Source of the DNA: Adiantum capillus-veneris | Lineage: Eukaryota; Streptophyta; Polypodiopsida; Polypodiales; Pteridaceae | NCBI GenBank assembly: GCA_014529385.2 | Contig: CM043958.1 | Location: 82,023,525 to 82,087,524, forward strand | Length of the DNA: 64,000 nucleotides | Direction: 5' to 3' | In this document: piece after piece, positions 9,901 to 21,172 of the stretch | Layout of the letters: every line of letters starts with the position of its first letter | Numbering within the stretch: the first letter of the stretch is position 1 | Made by a program: the position numbers and the translations under genes | The notes under the pieces: generated by a model | Seen by the model: the letters and a program-made list of their open reading frames with translations, nothing else | Databases searched by the model: none | What the model was told of the DNA's origin: nothing

Positions 9901-11838
9901 GTGTCAACCAGTGCAAATGTTCTTACTGCTGATGTAAACCAGTCTTTTCATTTAAAACCGGTATGTTATTTACCTAACCAGTACAAGTGAGCACTTAACC
10001 ACGATGTATACCAGTGAGAAATTAGTGTTAAAAGAAATTAACACATGTCCTTGGTATATACCAGTGGTATATAAGTGTCAACTTGTTCAAATATTCTTAC
10101 TGCTGATGTAAACTAGTCTTTTCATTTAAAACCGCTATGTTATTTACTAACCAGTACATGTAAGCACTTAACCACGATGTATACCAGTGAGAAAAATGTG
10201 ATTAAAAAAATGAACACATGTCCTTGGTACGTACCAGTGGTATATAAGTGTCAACCAGTTCAAATGTTCTGACTGCTAATGTAAACCAGTCTTTTCATTT
10301 AAAACCGGTATGTTATTTACCTAACCAATACACGTGACGACTTAATCACGATGTATACCAGTGAGAAATAAGTGTACAAAAGAATTTATTGGATATGTAA
10401 ACCAGTATTTTTCTTTCAAACAGATATGTTTTTTACCTATCTAACATGACAAATAGTACATGTGAACACTTGACGAGTACATGTGAACACTTAACCACTA
10501 TGTATACTAGTGAGAAATAGGTGTTAAAAGATTTTTAATAGTTATGTAAAACAGTTTTTTACCTAACCAGTTTATACATATCATACGCGTGTGAAAGTAT
10601 GCGTCTGCAAACGTATGTTTCAACAAACATACGCGTATGATAAAAACTATGTTTCTATTTATATTCTCCTTCACATCCAATATTTATCTACTCTTAGTCT
10701 AGGACCAAATACAGATTCCCCTTATTTCCATTTATAACTTCCTTCATATCCGATTTCATATCTACTCTTATCAACCCATTTATAGTGAATATAGGTCATG
10801 AATGCAAATATTAGAAAACAAAAATGGATATAGTGAAGCAAGTTATTACCTGAGATTGTTCAAGAAGATGCACAGGATGTTTGACATATGAATTTCTTCC
10901 AGTACTCTTTCTGCACACATCCTTCTTATTGGGTGAAACACGAGTGTTAGACATCCAAAAAGAGAAGATCAACTCTTTCTCATCAGGTGTTATGAAGCCA
11001 CGATCCATGGGCTGTCGAGCACACAAAGAGATTGGCAAATTGCCATCACCTGCTGCCCTCAACCGATTCTTTGCAGCTATGAAGTTCCTCTTGTGCAAAT
11101 TTAGCAACTTAGATGCAGCTGAAACATTCACTTTTGAGGTAGATGTACACTCAACATTCATAAGCATTGTGGTGATGAACCTTTTAAGAAAGAGCTCATG
11201 TCCGCTCTTGGGTAATTTGATTGCATCTATTGTGTTGTGTATGGCTTCAATGAAGGTTGTTTGTGCCCTGGGCATTTCAAGGTATCCAAGAGAAGGATGA
11301 TTGACAAACTTTCACAAAATATATGAGCGTGATGCAACATCGAGGGCCTTTGTACGCCGATTAAAGAGCATAACAAGGTCATTGCAAAGCCTTTGACGCT
11401 TTGCATCATCAGCACCATTTTGATCATTATCTTCCTCACGTGCTACCTGCTCAAGCTTGTTCTTAGCACGCTGCTCCCTCTTTCTCCTAGCATGATATTC
11501 CTTGACCGCATCAACAGCATACCTAGCACACAGTTCACAGTGAGGTTGAGAGCATTGACAAACTTGCACAAAATATATGAGTGTGATGCAACATCGAGGG
11601 CCTTTGTACGCCGATTAAAGAGCATAACAAGGTCATTGCAAAGCCTTTGACGCTTTGCATCATCAGCACCATTTTGATCATTATCTTCCTCACGTGCTAC
11701 CTGCTCAAGCTTGTTCTTAGCACGCTGCTCCCTCTTTCTCCTAGCATGATATTCCTTGACCGCATCAACAGCATACCTAGCACACAGTTCACAGTGAGGT
11801 TGAGAGCAGTCACATACAGTGTGAGATTCTTGCTCCAT
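6926..11838 (-). CDS. Four-exon gene of unknown function with SDG-QFK and SGHGKG-DG-IKR motifs (disrupted in exon 1)
   Basis: Read on the minus strand. Exon 1 (11,838 to 10,850) starts MEQESHTVCDCSQPHC, then has a basic/acidic helical stretch and a segment MPRAQTTFIEAIHNTIDAIK, and ends at donor CAG|GTAATA. Exon 2 (9,027 to about 8,243) begins VELFLNFKEQYPEIVI and is Cys-rich (CNICKDNGGC, CLSGQCKRCGPDKLDFC), ending with MHWYSNQVTIFVH. Exon 3 (8,196 to 8,004) encodes FISDDKQHDTHFVQHY and HWVWSDGAASQFKARRPFY. Exon 4 (7,820 to 6,926) begins YSVFTGWKMSWNFFGSGHGK, then EHDGAGAVIKR, an acidic linker and a DDWGNIIGRGSYAIKGFYYR domain. I associate this architecture with a large uncharacterised fern family. 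The spaced Asp residues in SDG and DG could be a nuclease/transposase-like core, but that is inference. Lesions: a 254-bp duplication in exon 1, TGA in one copy, and a splice phase that does not resolve between exons 2 and 3. The gene may be a recent pseudogene. Confidence 0.6.
9110..10560. repeat. Intronic satellite, seven units of 173/174 bp
   Basis: The GGTAC (or GGTAT) anchor of the unit starts at 9,185, 9,359, 9,532, 9,706, 9,879, 10,053 and 10,226, giving alternating 174 and 173 bp spacing. The unit holds GTACGTACCAGTGGTATA, AAAACCGGTATGTTATT and GTAAACCAGTC. Copies differ by a few substitutions, and the array decays after ~10,400. It makes up most of the 1.82-kb intron 1 of the minus-strand gene. 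Confidence 0.93.
11303..11810 (-). repeat. 254-bp tandem duplication inside exon 1
   Basis: Copies at 11,303-11,556 and 11,557-11,810 are almost identical. The unit is not a multiple of three, so reading through the first-read copy shifts frame in the second. The copy adjoining the rest of exon 1 has TGA where the other has TGC (SYIL-stop versus SYILC). Confidence 0.92.
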
Positions 11839-12002
11839 GCTAGAGAGGGAGAGATTGAGCGAGGTGATAGGCCTACAGAGAGCAAGAGCAGTATATGACA
11901 GCAATAGATGTGTGATAGGCCTACAAAGTAAAACAGCAATCTGTGCTCCTACACAGAGAGTTAGAGAGAGATAGGAAAACGAGAGAGCGGGAAGACAAAG
12001 AT

Positions 12003-12168
12003 CTGGCTGACATGCATAGTTAAGAGCTACAGAGCCGTCTTCTATATTTGAAAAAGAGACGTGGAAATAGTAATGGTGTAAAGAGCTGGCTGACGTGCAT
12101 AGTTAAGAGGTACAGAGCCGTCTTCTATATTTAACAAAAAGCTGTGGAAATTCTATATTTAATTAAAA
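12003..12168. repeat. 83-bp tandem doublet
   Basis: CTGGCTGACATGCATAG and CTGGCTGACGTGCATAG start at 12,003 and 12,086. Both copies continue through a shared CAGAGCCGTCTTCTATATTT. The doublet sits about 165 bp upstream of the minus-strand gene's start codon, in its presumed promoter. Confidence 0.85.
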
Positions 12169-12301
12169 ATCTGTTCAAAAGAATATATAGAATTGAACTA
12201 ATAGAGATGGTTTTATGTACCGGTTATAAAACCTCTGTCCGGGACAAGGTTTTTGGTCCACCTATTCATGCATCCACCCAATTGTGAAAGTATGTAGAAC
12301 A

Positions 12302-12690
12302 ATGATGTCGATTAAGTGCTTAGACAATGAAGATGCGGTAGAATTTGTGGATGCTGGCTGGGCTCAAAAAATAGTGAATGGAGTCCTTTGCAAAGTGAAA
12401 TATGGATCCATTACCTATAAATACATGATCCTTACCCAAAACCTCATTATTTAATTTTTAATAGTCGATGGCATCATGTGGGGGGTAACTTGGCCCCCTT
12501 AGATCAAAACATGGATGAATTTAATGAGAAACCCATTTAGAACATTGATGTATGGATGAATAGTGAACACATAGCAATATTGAAGATAAGAACCAAGTGC
12601 ACACTGTACCAAGTGAGACACAACTTACACAATGAGGAGATAGATTTGCCTATAGCTTTTGCTTTTTAGATCGCTGGAAAGAAGGTGTGT
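12302..12690 (+). pseudogene. Possible coding remnant, unknown family
   Basis: A 50-codon frame from ATG 12,302 to TAA 12,452-12,454 contains DNEDAVEFVDAGWAQKIVNG. About 40 bp on, another protein-like stretch contains EHIAILKIRTKCTLYQVRH, broken by stops. The composition looks coding rather than random, but I recognise no domain. Confidence 0.25.
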
Positions 12691-13190
12691 AGATAACTCT
12701 TTATTTATTTCTATCATTCCTTGTTTCTTTTTGTGAAACATATTCTTACTTTTCTAATTTTTTAATATGGCTTGTAGGTCTCAAGGAGGATTGAGAAGAA
12801 ATTTATCTGCCAAGAAGTTCCAAAAGCGATAGTGCATCTTCCTCCAAGCTAAAGCATGCTCCCCATGCTAGTATTGTAGCCAAATTGTATCAATTGTTGC
12901 AGACTGACATTTTACACAATATTTTTGTGTCAATGACAAATACTGGTTTGTTGTAAATGTCTTATCTTATTGGTTCTCTTTTTCATTTGTTTGGTGCAGA
13001 TGTCTCTTCGTGTTGGTTTCCATTTTCATTTGTTTAGTGAAAATTTATTATCCTCTTTGATGCCAATGTGATGCCCTCAATATTGTATCATTTTGTATGT
13101 TTAAAACAATAAAGTGTACTCTTGTCTTCCAATTGCTTTACAACACTATAAATAGATAGTTCAATCCGGTTTAGAGTTGTCACTCTTACA

Positions 13191-13445
13191 ATGAGCAATA
13201 GGCTAAGAGATATAAGTAAGGATTTTGGATCCTCTTTCTCACTTCCTATGAGAAACAAGGAGAAGAAAAATGAGAGAAAAGCCCATGAAGAGGAGAAGGT
13301 AGAGTTGAGGATTGAGGTAGCAGAGAAGGAAGCCAGTTTTCACTATCTCCACTTGATTGAAAACTCTCCCCCCATGGCTGGCAGATTATTTAGGCCCTTC
13401 AAGTGTAGAGTTGGAAGATGGCATGGATTATGCTTTGGGCCTTGA
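13191..13445 (+). CDS. Small charged reading frame, 84 residues, unknown
   Basis: ATG 13,191 opens an 84-residue frame with a Lys/Glu-rich middle that could form a helix (KEKKNERKAHEEEKVELR). A TATA-like CTATAAATAG lies near 13,147. No family is recognised and there is no second exon I can attach. It may be a chance frame. Confidence 0.25.
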   Translation: MSNRLRDISKDFGSSFSLPMRNKEKKNERKAHEEEKVELRIEVAEKEASFHYLHLIENSPPMAGRLFRPFKCRVGRWHGLCFGP

Positions 13446-13704
13446 AATGTTTCTCTCAACACAATTGGACTGGGAAAAACATGCACAGATAAATGCAAGA
13501 GCTTACAACAAAAATTGAAAGACTATATTGGGAGCTACAAAAGAGATGGAGCCAATGAAATTTGTAAAATTTAGAAGGGATGTAAGGTTTGCTCTTTACA
13601 AAAAAATATGTAATGTTCTCAAGGAGAGAATATGTATTGTTTACAAAATGTTTTCTATTTACAAAATGGTGGTTCACAAAATGTTCTTGGGAATTCTAGG
13701 AGTC

Positions 13705-14052
13705 CTAGAACTCTTTCTTGGTGTTTTTGGATCTTTGTCTTTCTTTTTTTTCTCCTTTGACTTTGTCTCTTTTGCTATCTTCTTCTGCGGACTGCTTCTC
13801 TTCCTGCTTGGTCTCCAGCTCTTTTGGTGCTTCCTTTTCTCCTTCTTGGACTTTGTTTCTTCTAATGTCCTTCTCTGCTTCTTCTTTGTCTCCTTTTTTT
13901 TGCTCCTCATTGGCATGGGTTTGTGTTTTTTTGGGGCTCTTTCTGGGGGCAACATTCTCCTTTGCCTTCTTCTCTTCCTTTGGAACCTCATCTACCTTGG
14001 GCTTCTCTTCCTCTGCCTTTTCTCTTTTGTGTGGATATGCCTTGCCATCCAT
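13705..14052 (-). CDS. Lys/Glu-rich low-complexity reading frame, 115 residues, unknown
   Basis: The minus strand reads an almost entirely charged protein (KAEEEKPKVDEVPKEEKKAK and similar). Other frames are also open because the DNA is a purine-rich tract, so openness alone is weak evidence. It could be a basic/acidic linker exon or just biased DNA. Confidence 0.25.
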   Translation of the reverse strand: MDGKAYPHKREKAEEEKPKVDEVPKEEKKAKENVAPRKSPKKTQTHANEEQKKGDKEEAEKDIRRNKVQEGEKEAPKELETKQEEKQSAEEDSKRDKVKGEKKERQRSKNTKKEF

Positions 14053-14429
14053 GGTGCCTCACCTCTTCCTTTAGCTTCTTTGTCCCCTTGGGAGCTTTGG
14101 TGCTTGTTGTGGATAGTGACATCTGGACACTAACCATATACCTAATAACATTTGCCCTTACTCACCAAAAATGGTTATGGGTGTAGAAATTCTTATTAAT
14201 CTAGCCAAGAATGATGAGTGTGTTAGCCCTCAACAAGAACTTTTCAAGTAACAACTATATTTATATGGTCACATGCTTACCCTAAGGGGTTACAATAGGT
14301 GTAGTCAACCACTAGCTTTGCATTTGTTATCACTCTCCATCCACATGAGAAAAACTCCTTTTTTGCAAGGGGGGATACACAAACACAAGGGGAAGCATAA
14401 ATTTGAACCCATTGGGAGAACTCTAAACA

Positions 14430-16340
14430 AGAATCACAAGAGAAATAATCACTCTTTCAAAGGCAAGTGGCTTCTTCCACCAGGTATTTGACTTGTGCAT
14501 TGACGATAGGGCATTACAGTGGTCAGCAATCCTAGACCATGATAGAAGAAGAGCGTACACTTGTCTAGCAAACATAGCCTCAAAGGGCGAGTCCCAAAAA
14601 AAATCAATTAGACATGCAAGCATCATCAGTCAAGGGCGGAATGGGCAGAACGTCAACCAACATGTCTTGAAGCTCTCTCCAAAGATGATGGTAATGCATA
14701 TCCAATCCAAAACATAAAGCGGCAAGGGGAAATTGAAAAGTGTAACCCGCCTCATCAACCACATCACCAACTACTCAAAGGCCATGGCAAGAGACGAAGT
14801 ATGCCTGGTGAGGCAAATGGTCATGAGGCAAACGGTCAACAAAAGTAAGAGAGAATTCCTCACTCCAATGAAGACTCTCCAATCAAACCAAATTCCCTTC
14901 CCGTTGTTGTCGACCATGCCATGCTAAATAAATTGTAGCCTCTTTTTGAGCAAAAATCAAACTAGAAGTAAGTGGACATCCAAGAATTTGTCCTTTCATC
15001 CTGCAAAACATGACCTCCCAATGGCCCAAGAAGGAAGTAATAACATGCCAACACAAGCAAGAAATCATAAGAGCCCAAGGTAGCATTTTTTTTCATGAGA
15101 GCTGGCAACAACATGGCTTTCCTAGCAAGAATATGGCGGTGCAAGTCCAAGATGTTGAGACCGCCAAAGCGCTTGGGTGTGCAAAGTTTCTGAATTGACA
15201 TCAAATGCAAGCCTTTTTTGTAATCATGAGTTTGCCACAAATGAGATAAAATCGATGACATAAGAGAAGTGAGACAATGGCGAGGCCAATGCAACAATGG
15301 CAAAAAGAACTGAACATAATCCATCAAGATACTTTGAATGATCGCAAGCAAACATGCAATGGCCATCTGAATAATTTCTAGTAATACAATTCAACATTCA
15401 AAAGATGCTCCATAACCCAATCCACTTTTTGACTGTGAGAGACATTCCAGCCAATTGGATATCCCAAATGCTTGACAATCACACTTGGAGGAACAATCTC
15501 TCCTAGCCAAAACAAAACATGCCATTATAAGAATTCAGCGGTAGAAGTTTTGATTTGCAAAAAATGACTCTAAGACCAGTTGCAAGCCCAAACAGGTCCA
15601 AATTGTCCATAATCACTTGAACATCAGCTTGGCAATTGCGATGCCATTGGCATAAACTTGCCGAATGAAATTGTCACTTGAAGGTAACTACAAGCCATGA
15701 AGATGACTAGAAAAATTCAAATAATTGAAATGCATCAACAAAGGGTGTGTGGCAATAGCATACAACAATGCACTGCGGGGATGGCTCTGCCTAACTGAAT
15801 AGCAAAGAGGCCAAGATTGCATCATTTCACCTTCAAGAATACCCGAAGACAAATTGTGAGTATATAAGAAACAAACACTATTGGCTAATTTAGGACCAAA
15901 CCCAAGACACCACATCATAGTAGCAATGTAGTCCCACTGCACACTATCAAAAGCCTTTTCAATGTCAACTTGCATAAAAAATACATCTTGCTACGTGTAC
16001 TTTGCATATTCCGTGCCAACTAGAACATTAGCCAAGTTGTCATTGATGTGGCGACATGGTATGAAACCATAATGAGTCCGATGAATTCATGTAAAAAGGT
16101 GATCTTTAAACCAATTTTCTAGCCAATAGCTTATTAATGACAGGTGTTAAAGTAATAGGCTGCCAATGAAAAAAATGCTCTCAAAGTTCCTGCTTAGGCA
16201 ACATTTTAAGCAAACCCTCTTTCTCTGATACTCGCAAATCTTGTTTCTCCCATGCCGCATTCACCATGAAAAGCAAAGTCTCTCCTAGAAAGTGAGGAAG
16301 AACTCCACAGTACGCCCATCCCAACCAAGTACATATGCAT
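14430..16340 (-). mobile_element. LINE (non-LTR retrotransposon) ORF2 remnant
   Basis: Minus-strand frames give successive pieces of an ORF2 reverse transcriptase. First is FLGETLLFMVNAAWEKQ and a WQPITLTPVINKLLARK-like stretch (~16,330-16,100). Next is the palm motif QVDIEKAFDSVQWDYIATM (~15,975). Later comes the downstream signature LCTPKRFGGLNILDLHRHIL (~15,180) and a C-terminal piece (~14,620). The catalytic YxDD position reads YANG (near 15,640), and several stops and frame changes are present, so the copy is dead. No endonuclease, 5' end or poly(A) tail was found. Confidence 0.8.
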
Positions 16341-16889
16341 GTACATATACATACACACCTAGGTACGTACACAAAGACATTCAAAAGCGAGAATAGAGAA
16401 ATGAGAGAGATCTAGTGCGAGTGTTTCTTTGTGTACTCATGAGTGAGAAACTACATAAGATTGCCATTCAAAATCTTTGGTAAGATCGAGTGAGACCCAT
16501 CGTAGGCGGGTCACACGAGCTAGTATATAGTATAGATATAGACTAGTATAGATATACATAGATATAGATAGATAGTATAGAAGTATAGATGACTAGGTTC
16601 CTTTTAGGGTGCGTTCAAATTTCACACAAAGGCAAGCCTCGCCATGCGTCTTCTTTGCTCCATCTTGTTACTCAATAAGCCTAATGTGGTTGTTTTCTTC
16701 TTGAGCCTACATGTGGCCAATTGGCATGATCTAGACCATGGACCTCACCCTAAATTGCTCAGCCATTAGCCCACATGCATGATTTTAATTCACAGCTTAT
16801 AATAGTAAAAACAGGCTCGTTTCTTTTTGTTGATTGCATGGCTTGAGAGCTGGAAGCCAACATCATATGTTCTGACAAAGTGCTAGCAG

Positions 16890-17335
16890 ATCTCAACATC
16901 AGCACTCTACAACAATGGTTTCTCGATCAATGAGGAATCCAAACCAATGTTTTCTACTCGTTGTGTTCTCTGTTTACAACCAAAGGGGATGATAATAATG
17001 ATCATGATGATGTTGATGAAGATGACAACAATGACTCCGATGATGGTATTGTTGTTGTGTACAAGAACGACTATGACAACAAGGATTGGATGCCTAAATC
17101 TTAGAGTAAGAACCACAATATCTAGTACCATATGGATACACACATCTCCAATTGCCATGCTTTTCATGACATCATGTCTACACCGGATATTGAGATGAGG
17201 TAGCAAGCAGAGCTGAACCGTGCATCGAGTGTGGACAGTGCCCCCTTCACATTTGACTTCCTGGACGAGGCTTTTACAATCCTTTTAGCTTATCTTTCAA
17301 ACAAGTCAACCTCAACTCAGTTGCAGAATGTGTAG
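16890..17335 (+). pseudogene. Decayed coding remnant with Asp-rich tract, unknown
   Basis: One frame reads NGFSINEESKPMFSTR; after a one-base shift it becomes an Asp/Asn-rich tract (DDNNDHDDVDEDDNNDSDDG) followed by VYKNDYDNKDWMPKS. A further piece reads FTFDFLDEAFTILLAYLSNK before a stop near 17,335. This looks like a broken host or transposon gene. No domain is recognised. Confidence 0.25.
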
Positions 17336-17690
17336 AGCAAGGAGTGTTGGAGACTTTATTACCACTAAGGAGCAACATTGACTTGAAAGAGGGATTGGGT
17401 CTTCTGAGCAATTTAGCACTTGTAGCATTCATGTTGTTCTTAACTTCTTCCCCCTAAAAGCAAGACAGCAATGTTGGATATAATAATATCTCAAGATGTA
17501 TGGGTTTTGCACCAAGTTTAAATGCTAGACCTAGGTGCACCAACGGTGATGACCAAGAAGGGGGCCACAATACAGCAGTTTAAGATTGAACCATTGGGAT
17601 GATGACAGTCTGTACTCTATACTAAAAGCCCATTCTACATCTACATCAACATCACAATATCCTTTCATAGAAGACTCTACAATTGTTGCA

Positions 17691-18512
17691 TGTATCATAA
17701 AAACTAATATCTAAAACTCCCAAATGATTTTCTCATGTTAAACTGATCATTTAATATGGGGAAGTACCAGGGGAGTAAAAGCTAGAATATTGGTAAGGCT
17801 GCCAGACCGGTCTCTGCAAGTATCCAAAGGAGAAAAAATAGGGATCCGAAGAGGGACAGTCTGCAAAAGAGCAATGTGATCCAATGGGGCTTAAAAGACC
17901 TAAGGTTCAGCTCCATTAAGACTTCCATAGGCTAAGGTTCCTCATTTTTTATTCAATTGTCCAAAGGCCAATGTAGGGGAAAATTGGATGGTCATGAGAA
18001 GACTAAAAAGTCTTCCTAGGGGGCGAGCCATGAGAGTAGGGGATGAGAGAGAAACACGCATACACACTCCAAGGCTTCCCCTTTACACAAAGGGAATACT
18101 GGACACATGTCAGGCTCCTAGGCCAGTTGCCCCCAACCTCCCCTCAAATCCTATTGGATGACCATAGAGGTGGATCAATGAGAATTTGGCTAGAGTAAAT
18201 TTAGTCTAATCAATTTTAAAATGCTTGATAAAAGAACCAATAGAAATTAAGCTCCCTAAAAGACTATTGGATAGTCTACCAAGCGGTCCAATGAGCATTC
18301 AACAGCCTAATGGCTTGCCTAATCTCTATTGGCCAGAAGACTAAGAGGTCTAATGAGAGATTAGTCGAGTTATTTAATTATTGAAAGCTCTCACAAAAGG
18401 GGAAAGGGGGACACATGTCACAAGGCTATCAATTATGCTTCTAATTTGTGATTGGCTAAGCTTTGCAGGAGCCAATGAGAGGCCAGCATGAGAGAAAATC
18501 AAGAGGGGTCGA

Positions 18513-18573
<61 letters not shown>

Positions 18574-19249
18574 TTTTAGACTTACACACTTTGCTACACA
18601 CACACACATGTTTTGTGTTGAGCAAGAACTCCATCTCCTTCTCCAAGCATTAAGAAGTAGAGGCCTACACCAACAACTCTTGGCTATTGAATGCAATTCC
18701 AACCAAGATCCAAGCTTCAATGGCATGCTCATCTCCTCTACCATGCTAATTACTAAGCAAAGCTATGCTATTAGAGTGATTATGTGAGGAGAATACTACT
18801 TTCTTGTAAGATACCTCTTCTTCCTCTCAATCTATCCTCATTCCTTGCTAGCTCTCACCATTTTTGAAGGTGTGTGAGGTCTTGGGATTGAGGCTAGGGA
18901 CACTAGGTGTGTTTTTCAAGCATAATCTGGTGCATGAAGCTTCCATATTCACAAGGAACACAAGAATTATATTGTACAAAAGTCTCCTTTGATGGGAGAA
19001 TCTGTAATACAAAGACTTTATGGAGGGTGAGGCGGCTCCATGTAAATCCGGTCGTCAACTGTTATCAATTGTTCTATTTCTCTCTCTTTTCAAGTATTGT
19101 CAATGCCAAATTAGCTAGGTGTAAATTGCTATGTTGCTTTCTCAAATTAAGTACTCTATCTATGCTCATTAGGAACTTGTTCTTAATGAAATGCTCACTA
19201 CGTTATCAATTTCCGCTACACACAAGTTACTAGTGCATTAAATGTTACA
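17691..19249 (+). repeat. 5' LTR of the Ty3/gypsy element
   Basis: This repeat matches 24,885-26,484 from CATAAAAACTAATATC to AAATGTTACA and ends two bases before the primer-binding site. It contains a GA microsatellite (18,518-18,565) and a short CA run. Relative to the right LTR it has an extra segment near 17,820-17,850 and lacks ~27 bp near 18,950. Confidence 0.9.
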
Positions 19250-19250
19250 T

Positions 19251-19262
19251 TGGTATCAGAGC
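19251..19262 (+). other. Primer-binding site (initiator tRNA-Met type)
   Basis: TGGTATCAGAGC, two bases after the LTR end, is the usual plant retroelement site for priming by initiator tRNA-Met. Confidence 0.9.
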
Positions 19263-19661
19263 TATTGGTTTCTCTTTTCTTGCTCAAGAAGAGAGGTCCT
19301 CAAGCTTGCTACAAATGGTTGGTGTTATTAATTGCAAAAGAATAAGTAGAATAGGGATTTTTCATCCTTGAAGCACGCTTGCTTTATGTAGTTAACGGGG
19401 ACACCGTGGAGAGCTATGGTCTTAATAATGGAGTCCTACGGGGCTTGCCTATGGCTTAACCATTATTGAGCTATTAGAAGCTTAACAAGAACCGGTGCTA
19501 TCTTGGCTCTGTTGAACCCCCTCTTCTATTGCTTGCAATTAATAATATTGGAGCCACGGGTATAGATGCTTGAGTGCTTATCTTTGAAGGTAAAGAGGAG
19601 TTGCAACTAGGGCTTGAAGTGTCAAAGTACAAGTTAAAATTTACACCTAAAATTTGCTAGT

Positions 19662-21160
19662 ATGGCTGACAAGGGAAAAGAGATTGAAATGAATGTTGAT
19701 AGCTTTGATTTTGCTAATGGAAGAGCAACTAATGATGCCCCTATGCTTGTAAACCATCTTCTTGTTTCTAGGCTTCAAGGAGCCCTGGGCAACCATCCCT
19801 CCAAGGTGAAGTGCTACAGCAATTGCTCACCCATGGTATTCTCCAAATTCCCCACCAAGAAGAGAGAGTACCTAGGAAAGCTCCTAGTGAGACTTCCAAA
19901 AGAGGACTCTCTCCGATAAGGGAAGAAGAAGAGGATCCATATGAAGGGCTCAAAAATGTACTACTCGATGACGTATCTCTTTCCCAAAGGAGAACCCAAG
20001 TTTCAACGGTAGCCCGACCAAAATAATGAGAAAGAAGTGAGTCTCCTGCCACCTTGGTGGAGATGTCTCCACGAAGACGGCGGGTAAAACGCTCTCCAAC
20101 ACCCCCTAATCGGAGAATACCATCGCATACTTCTCTACACCATAATTCAAAGAGGACGAGAGAAAACAAGAGAAGAAAAAGGCGAAAAATAGGTCACCCT
20201 CTTCTCCATCTTCTTCATCCTCTTCCACTTCTGCAGAAAGTGATGGTGCATACAAGGAGGAACAAGGGAAGAAAAAGGTGAGAAAGGGGTCACCCTTTTC
20301 TCCATCCTCCTCATACTCTTCCTCTTTTGAAGAAAGTGATGGTGCAGCTCTTGAACCACGTAAAAGAAGAGGCCATAGGAAATCCTATGCCGCTTGGAAG
20401 AGATTTTCTAAGCTCAAAAATTTCAAAGAGGGAGGAAAGAACATCTCTTTCCTTACCTATGATGGCACCTTTGGTGCTACAGACAAAGTCTTGGTAGGCT
20501 TTATCCAACAATTCGATGCGGTGTTTGGAGATGAGGGCTTCATGGAGTCCTCTAAGCTACGTCGTGTAGCTACGTCGTGCAAACAGTGAAGCTCCACGAA
20601 TATGGAAAGCTTTAAGAGCTTCCATCATGAAGCAGTTTTTGGCTACCAATGCCAAAGACAAAGTACTCACCAAATGGTGAAGCTTGAAGCTCTCTCCCTA
20701 CGAATCTATTCGCAAATATGTAGACAAGTTTTGGGGTTTACATCTCAAAGCCACTGTCTTCAAAAAGATGGATTTTGGAGAGCAAAAACAAAAATTTTGT
20801 GTGGGTTTAATTGAGGATTTGGCGGAATATGTTAACTCCCAAAGGCCACGCACCATATTTGTGGTCCTACACCATACCATGGTGGCTTCACGAATCAACT
20901 TCCAACAAGGGGCTAAGAGATATCTTAATCCCACGAAAAAGGAGGGCCGTAACAAGCCTAAGGGGAAGGACAACGTCCAAAAGTCTCCCAAAGGCAACGC
21001 CAACAACAACAAAGCTAAGGAGAAGGGAGTTTATAAAGGCAAAAATAAACTCTCTCCTAAAGAGCTAGAGCGTTATCGGAAAGATAACCATTGTTTCTAG
21101 TGCGGGGAGCAAGGGCATGCCTATCGTGCTTGCCCCCACAAGAATACACGTAATGAGCCT
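19662..21160 (+). pseudogene. gag of the Ty3/gypsy element, broken
   Basis: Pieces in different frames begin at ATG 19,662 (MADKGKEIEMNVDSF), continue through a capsid-like stretch (ISFLTYDGTFGATDKVLVGF, then SIRKYVDKFWGLHLKATVF) and a basic linker, and end in a CCHC zinc knuckle. The knuckle reads Cys-Phe-stop-Cys-GEQG-His-AYRA-Cys, with the TAG at 21,098-21,100 inside the CX2C pair. Confidence 0.8.
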
Positions 21161-21172
21161 CCTAAAGCTACC

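Noticed and set aside
9110-10560. CRISPR-like or regulatory repeat array
   Set aside because: Units are contiguous 173/174-bp satellites without unique spacers, inside a plant intron.
13528-14133. Plus-strand multi-pass membrane protein (Phe/Leu/Cys-rich frame)
   Set aside because: It is the complement of a purine-rich Lys/Glu tract; the hydrophobic reading follows from T-rich composition.
18374-18787. Small proteins encoded in the LTR around the GA tract
   Set aside because: Arg/Glu or Leu/Ser runs come from the microsatellite, and the same frames recur in the other LTR.
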